Source of the DNA: Bacteroidales bacterium
GTDB lineage: Bacteria; Bacteroidota; Bacteroidia; Bacteroidales; UBA12077
NCBI GenBank assembly: GCA_013138975.1
Contig: WTBR01000054.1
Span: 1 to 64,000, forward strand
Direction of reading: 5' to 3'
Length of the DNA stretch: 64,000 nucleotides
Part shown: positions 27,930 to 34,362 of the stretch, in pieces
Layout of the letters: every line of letters starts with the position of its first letter
Position numbering within the stretch: the first letter of the stretch is position 1
Notes under the pieces: generated by a model
Database searches by the model: none
The model's input: only the letters and a program-made list of their open reading frames with translations
What the model was told of the DNA's origin: nothing
Program-made: the position numbers and the translations under genes

Positions 27930-27972
27930 ACAAAATTATATGCGCATAGTGGCACATATATCTACTATATTT
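27930..27972. repeat. Degenerate copy of the int-associated palindrome
   Basis: Nearly identical to 31269-31312 (ACAAAATTATATG, AGTGGCACATAT, TCTACTATATTT), but two bases are deleted so the palindrome is broken. The further flank ATTATTAAAAATATAGTAG also resembles the 3' end of the integrase remnant, suggesting that a second integrase locus once lay here. Confidence 0.55.
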
Positions 27973-28061
27973 TTAATAATCGTCTCTTTTTGTGTTATAT
28001 AAATGTATTAATTTTTATTTAAATAATCAAACAAATAGATTCAAATATGGTAATGTAATTA

Positions 28062-28090
28062 AAAGAGCCAAGTTCAATTCTTGGCTCTTT
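28062..28090. terminator. Strong hairpin, probable terminator
   Basis: AAAGAGCCAAG, a 7-base loop TTCAATT, then CTTGGCTCTTT: an 11-bp perfect stem with A-rich 5' and T-containing 3' flanks. It could act in either direction; no intact gene directly abuts it. Confidence 0.55.
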
Positions 28091-28159
28091 AATCGGATAT
28101 CCTGTTGAAATAATGAAAAAATATAAATAAAGCTATATTTTAACATTATTGCTTATATT

Positions 28160-28267
28160 AGTTTAATATACATACTCATTAAGTAGCAAATACTCCCAAA
28201 ATAGAACAACGTAGTTGGGTTTCGATAGCAATCTGAAAGCTAATCAGCGTCGATTTATAGACTATCG
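28160..28267. repeat. Dispersed ~105-bp repeat, copy 2
   Basis: Second copy of the element at 2470-2577 (shared blocks AGCAAAT, CAAAATAGAAC, GTCGATTTATAGACT). Here too it is non-coding and lies near an island boundary. Confidence 0.5.
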
Positions 28268-28493
28268 TTAGTTTTGTAATTATAATTTTATATCAAGAAT
28301 TAACGATATTTACTCTATAAATATGAGACTCCATTTTCATATTGTTTATATATCCGTTTTGTGTGTACTTAATTTGTAGCAGTTAAAGTTAGTTTTCATG
28401 TTGACTCGCCTTAATATCATATCCTAATATGGTCGTTTCATTACACAACTTTCATGTTAAAAATGCTTTCAGCGTGTTTCTTCTTTACTTGTG

Positions 28494-28599
28494 CCTAACT
28501 TGTTATTACATCAAAAATAACAAAATTATTTGCTTCATATGCGTATAAGAAATATAAAACATACAAATTGAACAATATACGGACAAACAAGATTAATGA
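28494..28599. repeat. Dispersed ~110-bp repeat, copy B, abutting trmJ fragment
   Basis: Second copy of 26354-26465. Its right end (AAGATTAATGAG) is where homology to the trmJ-like gene begins (KINEL codons), so the repeat marks the junction between element DNA and the displaced gene end. Confidence 0.5.
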
Positions 28600-28999
28600 G
28601 CTAATTAAAAATAAAGCGAATACCATTAAAAATTTAGCCATTGTTTTTGACCGTGAGGAAAGCGGATTAACAAACGATGAATTAAAACTCTGTGATATTG
28701 TTACCAGTGTACCAATGAAAACTACTTATCCATCGTTAAATCTTGCACAATCGGTAATAATTTATGCATATACTTTATCAATGCTTGAATATGATGATGA
28801 AAAACCTGATCAAAAATCTAACCAAGCTGAATTAAACATTCTAAAAACGAAAACTGAAAATATTCTCTCCGAAATTGGATTTGTAAATGATTCTTCTATA
28901 TATAACCGCATTATGGAGCGATTAATGATTCTTGGAGAAAAAGATATTCACTTGTTGCTTTCTATTGAGCATAAAATAAATGAGAAGCTTAAGATTTGA
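28590..28999 (+). pseudogene. Displaced 3' fragment of trmJ-like methyltransferase gene
   Basis: Encodes residues ~92-229 of the intact gene at 23756-24445, ending at the equivalent stop codon; an apparent ATG at 28568 lies in unrelated repeat DNA. By eye close to 90% of bases agree, with most differences silent. The SAM-site Gly of IVFGREESG is Asp here, and motif 1 (NVGSAARA) is absent, so it cannot be active. Same strand as the parent gene, i.e. a direct repeat bounding the PtuAB island on its right side. Confidence 0.85.
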
Positions 29000-29093
29000 T
29001 TGTCAAGACAAGTGGATTAATGTCCATGGAGTTAAGTAGAATTTAAGGTCTTTCAGAATCTGCTCAGCCGTTTATTAAGTATTTAAACCAGTT

Positions 29094-29978
29094 TTACTCC
29101 CAAATAATTTTACCCTTCATAATCTCATTGGATGAGTTAAGGCATATACATTGATAAGTTAACGGTTCTATCTCTTTTTCCACCAAATATTCCCAAGCAG
29201 CTATAGGTAGAAGAAATTTATCTGCAATTTCAGTTTTTAATGCTATATTTTTTCCTTTGAATTTTGAAGCAACACTGGGGTATAAAACTCCATCAATATT
29301 ATTTAAAGGATTGAGGTAATTAATGCTCATTGCTACAGTTGGATGATACTCAAATTGCTTTTCTGAATCAACTAATTTAGTAAGCTGACTAACGAAATAA
29401 TCATGGATTAATCTGTTTTTTTCAAAATCCTCTTTTTTGGAGAAAGTATGCTCCAGAAGCTCGTCTTCAAATTGAACTTTTTCAAATTCAGGCTGTTTGC
29501 TTCTTAGATATTGCTGAATCCCTATAGGTAAAAGTCTTAAGTGATAATCTTCTTTTATTATGCATTGAAGAATCGTAACTTTATCACCAGGAATTGGACG
29601 CACTTCCAGTAATGCTACATTTTGGTCATCACTGCAATAAAAAACACTTTCTTTTGCTTTATTTAACCGACCTATTCCAACAAACTCTTTTGGTGGATAC
29701 CAAAGTTCATTAAGGCTTTCAAAAGAAATATTCCTATCTCCCTTTCTAGCCCTAAACAAGGAAGGAGGTCTCAATCCCATTAATCTAACACTGAAGCCCT
29801 CCATCAATAAGTCTATAACTTCTTGGACTTGTTTAAAATCTACTGATTGGAAATCAGTTTTGTTTAATTCTGCAACAACTTTTTTTATAAATTCAGAATC
29901 AATTTGGTCGAATAAATAGTTTATCGCCTTTTTGTCTGGTGGAACAAGAATTATATTTAATTTCTCTTTGTCTGACAT
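29094..29978 (-). CDS. RES-domain protein
   Basis: Residues ~70-250 of 294 resemble the RES domain, which folds like ADP-ribosyltransferases and degrades NAD+ in RES/Xre toxin-antitoxin pairs. Visible signatures are LFRAR (74-78, candidate catalytic Arg), GIGRLNKAKESVFYCSD (101-117) and NVALLEVRP with Glu125, plus a later PSVASKFKGKN segment that may supply the Ser. A ~65-residue helical N-terminal extension is present. No Xre-type antitoxin gene adjoins it, so it may be a stand-alone enzyme or an orphan toxin. The attC-like repeat of the preceding cassette (30030-30115) ends just upstream of its start. Confidence 0.65.
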   Translation of the reverse strand: MSDKEKLNIILVPPDKKAINYLFDQIDSEFIKKVVAELNKTDFQSVDFKQVQEVIDLLMEGFSVRLMGLRPPSLFRARKGDRNISFESLNELWYPPKEFVGIGRLNKAKESVFYCSDDQNVALLEVRPIPGDKVTILQCIIKEDYHLRLLPIGIQQYLRSKQPEFEKVQFEDELLEHTFSKKEDFEKNRLIHDYFVSQLTKLVDSEKQFEYHPTVAMSINYLNPLNNIDGVLYPSVASKFKGKNIALKTEIADKFLLPIAAWEYLVEKEIEPLTYQCICLNSSNEIMKGKIIWE

Positions 29979-30029
29979 ATTAACTCTTACGGTTCATATT
30001 AGGAAAGTAGCCGATTGTATGTTTCATTT

Positions 30030-30115
30030 ATTTCAAGTTACAAGAAAGTTGAAGCGCGCTATAACCTTTGAATTCACAACTAAACTATCTATTATTTTTA
30101 TATATTATTAGCTTT
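30030..30115 (-). repeat. attC-like repeat after esterase gene (degenerate copy)
   Basis: Minus-strand copy of the element at 1286-1415: GCTAATAATATAT..., TAGCGCGCTTCAACTT, CTTGTAACTTGA. It starts 12 bp after the esterase stop codon, exactly as the other copy follows the MNT-HEPN gene. The R box is GCTAAT rather than GCTAAC, so the site is probably decayed. Confidence 0.45.
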
Positions 30116-30126
30116 TGTTTGTGTTA

Positions 30127-31161
30127 TTAATCCTCTTTTAAAAGAAACTCAATAGAAGTTTCAAGATGATGTTGAAAATTCGCAGGATATCCATGCCCTT
30201 TTTCTGGAAATACAACAAATCGATTTTTTATCATGTATCGATCTAACCAGTATGCAAATTCTTTTTGTTGTTGAATAGCCCAGTCATTTTCACCGCAAAG
30301 TTGAACCACCTTTAAATCTCTTTCCTTAAAATCGAGATATTTTTGGTTGCTAATATTTCTTGGAATTACAGGAAAGTTAAGAAGAAAGCCTTTAGCAGAA
30401 ATTTTATTTTCTAATCCAAGGTATATGGCTCTATACGCTCCAGCTGATTGACCAGCAAGAATTACTTTTGAAGTATCAACAGAGTATTTTGAAATAATTT
30501 TCTTATATCCGCTAATAATCTGATTTTCCCACCCAGTTCTTGAAAAGGATCTTATATATGATCCATTAACTGTACTTCCTTGAAAATATGCTACAATAAA
30601 GTCTGTTTTTAATTTTTGAGACCTATATGAGTATTGCATATCAGGAATGGAACCTGAACCACCATGCATTAAAAGTAAAAGTGGATAATTTTTATTTTCA
30701 TCATAAGACTCAGGAAGTTGAATCATAAATTCTGTATTAACAGTTGATTCTGTCTCTTTTTTTAAGGTTTCGTTTTGCTCAACAAAAGATTGGTATTCAT
30801 TAAACTCCTTTAATTCTTTGAGATAAGAAGGCCAAGAAAGGTCTTTACTAAAGGCAAAAAACATTCCTTCACTTTGTCCTTTTTTAAGAATTTCAAAACA
30901 TTTGTCATATTCCTTCAAATCAGCATAATGAAAGGATAATTCCCAAAACACCAAATGTCGAGTATCTAGGTCATTGAATTTTTCAAATTCACTTTCTTTT
31001 ATGTTAATTAAATTTTTGCTTCCAGAATTATCAATATCCTGAATAGTTTTTACAAGATTAATGTAGTCGTTATCTATATGTTTGAAAGGTATTTCAACTA
31101 CTTCTTGAGCAATAGAAAATTGGCATATTAAAACTGTAATAATCAATAATAATGTTCTCAA
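30127..31161 (-). CDS. Secreted alpha/beta-hydrolase, esterase-like
   Basis: Cleavable signal peptide (residues 1-19, ending FSIAQ). Residues ~20-140 are helical, resembling the TPR-like lead of some Bacteroidota hydrolases. Residues 145-344 form the alpha/beta-hydrolase: oxyanion-hole motif LLLMHGGSG (163-171), nucleophile elbow AGQSAG (Ser239), acid in CGENDW and catalytic His in EKGHGYP. It resembles the polyhydroxybutyrate-depolymerase/feruloyl-esterase branch (LpqC/ESTD-like). Substrate unknown. Followed by an attC-like repeat and preceded by an integrase remnant, so it looks like a cassette gene. Confidence 0.75.
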   Translation of the reverse strand: MRTLLLIITVLICQFSIAQEVVEIPFKHIDNDYINLVKTIQDIDNSGSKNLINIKESEFEKFNDLDTRHLVFWELSFHYADLKEYDKCFEILKKGQSEGMFFAFSKDLSWPSYLKELKEFNEYQSFVEQNETLKKETESTVNTEFMIQLPESYDENKNYPLLLLMHGGSGSIPDMQYSYRSQKLKTDFIVAYFQGSTVNGSYIRSFSRTGWENQIISGYKKIISKYSVDTSKVILAGQSAGAYRAIYLGLENKISAKGFLLNFPVIPRNISNQKYLDFKERDLKVVQLCGENDWAIQQQKEFAYWLDRYMIKNRFVVFPEKGHGYPANFQHHLETSIEFLLKED

Positions 31162-31276
31162 AATTGAATATTTAATTGTTAAAATTGTTTATTGTACTAA
31201 GTTAAAGGTTTTATTAGAACAATTCAAAAATAATATGTTTGCTATGCGTTCGTCTCAAATTAAAGCTAACAAAATT

Positions 31277-31300
31277 ATATGTGCCACTAGTGGCACATAT
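31277..31300. repeat. Perfect 24-bp palindrome next to integrase remnant
   Basis: ATATGTGCCACT followed directly by its exact inverse AGTGGCACATAT. It begins 10 bp past the stop codon of the integrase remnant; a damaged copy with the same flanks lies at 27930-27972. It may be a terminator, a recombinase-binding site or an attI-like site. Confidence 0.7.
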
Positions 31301-31310
31301 TTCTACTATA

Positions 31311-31513
31311 TTATTCAATTTTATTATTCAAATATAATAAATCCAATGGATTTATTATTTCATTTAATGATTTTGATGTCACATGTGTATATATCTCTGT
31401 TGTTTTCGTACTGCTATGACCTAATAATGATTGAATGTAACGAATATCTGTTCCTTCTTCCAAAAGATGAGTAGCAAAGCTGTGCCTTATACAATTGCCG
31501 CTTAGCTTCTTCG
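31311..31513 (-). pseudogene. Tyrosine recombinase (IntI/Xer-like) C-terminal remnant
   Basis: The minus strand reads [19 protein letters not shown], then [19 protein letters not shown], then [20 protein letters not shown] and stop at 31311. This contains the catalytic Arg of RHSFATHL, the His of LLGH and the nucleophilic Tyr of IYTHV; the SPLD-like ending (NPLDLL) occurs in IntI-like integrases. A TAA lies four codons before this segment, and the N-terminal two-thirds are missing. It sits between an esterase cassette and an attC-like site. Confidence 0.8.
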
Positions 31514-31549
31514 ATCTAGTTTATATGTCGCTTATCGGGGGAATGTTTA

Positions 31550-31614
31550 GTTCAACATAAGCTCCAATGTAAAGCGTATGCAAGCAACGCTTTATTGAGA
31601 GCTAATTGTTATGC
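31550..31614 (-). repeat. attC-like imperfect palindrome after BNR-repeat gene
   Basis: On the minus strand: GCATAAC ... GTTGAAC, 65 bp, with pairing blocks AGCTC/GAGCT, CAAT/ATTG and AAAGCG/CGCTTT separated by unpaired bases, the discontinuous stem typical of attC sites. Ends match the site at 74-128. It lies 31 bp after the stop codon of the BNR-repeat gene. Confidence 0.55.
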
Positions 31615-31644
31615 CCAGTTTATTAATTCATTTAGTATACTATT

Positions 31645-33927
31645 CTATTTCAACAAAACTAATTTCTTACTGTATTGATAATAACCTGCTTTAAAATTTA
31701 AGATATAAACACCTGAGGGGAAAGAATTGTAGGATATTTTAAACGCATGAGTCCCTGCAGACTCCATTCTGTTTAAAATAACTGAACTACAGATTCCTGA
31801 AATTGAATAGAGAGCCACATCAATATGACATGGGGCAGTAAGGTTATAAGAAATTGATACATGATCTGTTTGATAGGAAATGTTTATGATCCTTTCCATA
31901 TCAGGCACTTCCAACTTGTTGGAAGTTGAAATGATGTTAAAATCAGGTGACCTCCATAACCCACAGTAATCTGTTTCAGCGAACAAATAACCTTGCTTTA
32001 TTGTAGTTGTATTATTTTCCATAATACCAACCATAAGGGAGGTTATTGATGAATTGTTGGGTAATCCTAAATCAATTGGATACCAGTTTTTACAAGTATC
32101 ATCGGAAACGAAAACACCGTTAATATCAGTTGCTACAAAAACCTTAGAATCAATTGTCTTAATAGAAGTGATATATGCTTGGGGAGGTAATCCAGAATTA
32201 ACAGGCATCCAAGTTGCACCTCTATCGGTAGAAAGAAATACTCCAGCACCTTGATGAATTGCGTTTCCTGTTCCTGCAATAAGATTACTGCCTAAAACAG
32301 CAAGAGATGTTGTAAACATTGGCCAGTTCTGATATTTGATTAGAGGTAAACCAGAGTTTGCATCAAACCAACTTCCTCCATTATCAGTGGATCGTAAAAC
32401 TCCTTCACTACTACTTACAAAAATATCCGTTTCCATCCTTACAATACAAAAAATTGAAGGACCAATTATCGAATCCATAAGTTCTGTCCAGTTTGTACCA
32501 AAATCATTTGAACGCAAGACACCAAGATTGGTACCTGCGAAAATGCTCGTTTCGTTTATTACAAAACACGAAATTGATAGTATATTCTCTCCTAATTTAC
32601 CTGGATATATCTTTTCCCAGCTATTAACCATTTCATTGAAAAGAAAAATCCCACCGTTATCCATATCACCACTATAATTAGCAGTACCCGCAAAGATTTT
32701 TGTCCCAATAGATGCAAGACATGTAACTGGACGATCCTTTGGTAATCCAGCATTAATCTTTATCCAACTTTCACCATTATCATTAGAAAGGAATACTCCA
32801 ATATCCGATCCCACAAATATCTTCGATCCGTTAAAAACAAGATCATTTGTGTTGTAAGCAGTTAATCCTGAATTGATTTCCTTCCAGCTATTACTTTTAT
32901 CTATAGATTTGAATATCCCCCCTCGATTATTGCTTGATGACCCTCCTGCAAAAAGGTCTTTTCCGCTGGTTTTGAATAATCTAAGATAAATAGCACTATC
33001 AACAATACTATCATTAACCAGAACCCAATTATTTCCATTGTCGGTGGAAAGAAATACTTTATTATTTGCTAAAGCAAAAATATTTGTATCAATTGCTGCT
33101 AAATAGTTAAAACTAAGATCAGAATAATTTGTTAATCCAGAATTGACGGCAATCCAATTTTCACCATTGTTATCTGAGCGATAGATTCCTTTGCTTTTTA
33201 TTTCTGGGACTCCCCAAGTGAAAGTTCCAGAAGTACCAATGAATAGACTTGATCCGATTGACACGATATTTGAAATATACTCAACATCTGGTATACTAAT
33301 TTCAGTCCAAACATCTCCGTAATTTTTGGAACAAAAGAGTCTATCGCCAGTACTTGCAAATAAAACAGTATCTATTGCATTAACCCAACGAGTATTTATT
33401 CTAGTATAAAGAGTATCTAACTTATTAACTGGAGTCCATGATAAACCATTGTTTACAGATCGAAATATGCCATCCCACGACATTGATATAAAAATATTAG
33501 TATCTATAGATGTTATAGACCCAATATGGTTTGTATTTGGTAATCCAGAGTTTACAGGAATCCAATTTGCACCATTATCAGTAGAACGTAGTAAGCTACT
33601 ACCCGGCAATCCTACTATTCCAACAAAAAGAATTGAATCAACAGCAAATGGGTATGCAAATTTGCCTAATAAAGGGTCTCTAGTTACTAATGACTCCCAA
33701 CTTTCACCTTTATCAAAGGAACGAAAGCATCCTTTGGTTGTGCCAGCAATTAGAGTAGTGTCACTGGTTATTGCAAGTTCGCAAATTAAACCACCACCGG
33801 GTAAAGGCATTTGTGTCCATTGAGCATTAGTCACGTTCACTAATAAAGTTAACAATAAGGTTCCAACTATCCGTCTCAATAGATGTTTTTTTAAGAACCC
33901 AATCCTTTTAACATTGTGCAGTTCCAT
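31645..33927 (-). CDS. T9SS-secreted BNR/sortilin-like repeat protein
   Basis: The 760-residue protein has a signal peptide (about 20-36, LLLTLLVNVTNAQ). It is followed by a beta-propeller-like array of roughly a dozen BNR/Asp-box repeats (S-x-D-x-G-x-x-W, e.g. SFDKGESWES, STDNGANWIP, SNDNGESWIK). The C-terminal ~75 residues (YSISG..., FPSGVYILNF, KKLVLLK) look like a type IX sorting domain. It is therefore exported across the outer membrane and may bind glycans or surfaces; no catalytic residues are evident. Flanked by an attC-like site downstream and, upstream at 34195-34203, by GGGCATAAC in inverted orientation, so it may be a large cassette. Confidence 0.8.
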   Translation of the reverse strand: MELHNVKRIGFLKKHLLRRIVGTLLLTLLVNVTNAQWTQMPLPGGGLICELAITSDTTLIAGTTKGCFRSFDKGESWESLVTRDPLLGKFAYPFAVDSILFVGIVGLPGSSLLRSTDNGANWIPVNSGLPNTNHIGSITSIDTNIFISMSWDGIFRSVNNGLSWTPVNKLDTLYTRINTRWVNAIDTVLFASTGDRLFCSKNYGDVWTEISIPDVEYISNIVSIGSSLFIGTSGTFTWGVPEIKSKGIYRSDNNGENWIAVNSGLTNYSDLSFNYLAAIDTNIFALANNKVFLSTDNGNNWVLVNDSIVDSAIYLRLFKTSGKDLFAGGSSSNNRGGIFKSIDKSNSWKEINSGLTAYNTNDLVFNGSKIFVGSDIGVFLSNDNGESWIKINAGLPKDRPVTCLASIGTKIFAGTANYSGDMDNGGIFLFNEMVNSWEKIYPGKLGENILSISCFVINETSIFAGTNLGVLRSNDFGTNWTELMDSIIGPSIFCIVRMETDIFVSSSEGVLRSTDNGGSWFDANSGLPLIKYQNWPMFTTSLAVLGSNLIAGTGNAIHQGAGVFLSTDRGATWMPVNSGLPPQAYITSIKTIDSKVFVATDINGVFVSDDTCKNWYPIDLGLPNNSSITSLMVGIMENNTTTIKQGYLFAETDYCGLWRSPDFNIISTSNKLEVPDMERIINISYQTDHVSISYNLTAPCHIDVALYSISGICSSVILNRMESAGTHAFKISYNSFPSGVYILNFKAGYYQYSKKLVLLK

Positions 33928-34362
33928 AATGATACTATTAATTCGCCATATTTTCTTTTAAACAAGATTACAAATTACAATTAATTATCATTAATTCAAA
34001 GCCTTACCAATTAAACTTCTTAACCACAACTGATTTATTCAGTAAATTTAGGTTATTCAAATTATTGCCTATTTAGTAAATAAATAGGAACTGCAAAGTT
34101 TAAAAAAATCTTTTATAATTCTAATTAAAATTATCTTTTATACTTTTTTGATTTGTTGCATTAAGATATTGAATTTTGAAAGCAGCTAAAAAATTGGGCA
34201 TAACGTATTAGTATTCTATCAACTGTTTCTATAAAAATAGAATTATTAACTAACAATACAAAGCTTGTGGCTCTGGTATCCTTCAATTCACCCTATTCCC
34301 ACTAGAAATTGTTGATAGAATACTATTACCTTATAAATGACTAAAATACTCTAAACTATATT
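33928..34362. other. Intergenic region between carB and BNR-repeat gene
   Basis: No gene seen. Contains GGGCATAACG at 34195-34204 (GTTATGC core-like on the minus strand) and a 117-bp inverted-repeat structure at 34209-34325. Confidence 0.5.
34209..34325. repeat. 117-bp element with 15-bp perfect terminal inverted repeats
   Basis: TAGTATTCTATCAAC at 34209-34223 is the exact inverse of GTTGATAGAATACTA at 34311-34325; the 87-bp interior is AT-rich and includes AACTAACAATAC. It lies 37 bp after the carB stop codon. It could be a MITE-like element or a recombination site; size and perfect arms argue against chance. Confidence 0.6.

Noticed and set aside
28568..28999. Apparent 143-residue complete methyltransferase gene
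   Set aside because: The first ~8 codons lie in repeat DNA, motif 1 is missing and the SAM-site Gly is Asp; it is a 3' fragment of the gene at 23756.
31235..31474. Plus-strand 79-residue frame
   Set aside because: It is the shadow of the integrase remnant on the minus strand, which shows clear catalytic motifs.
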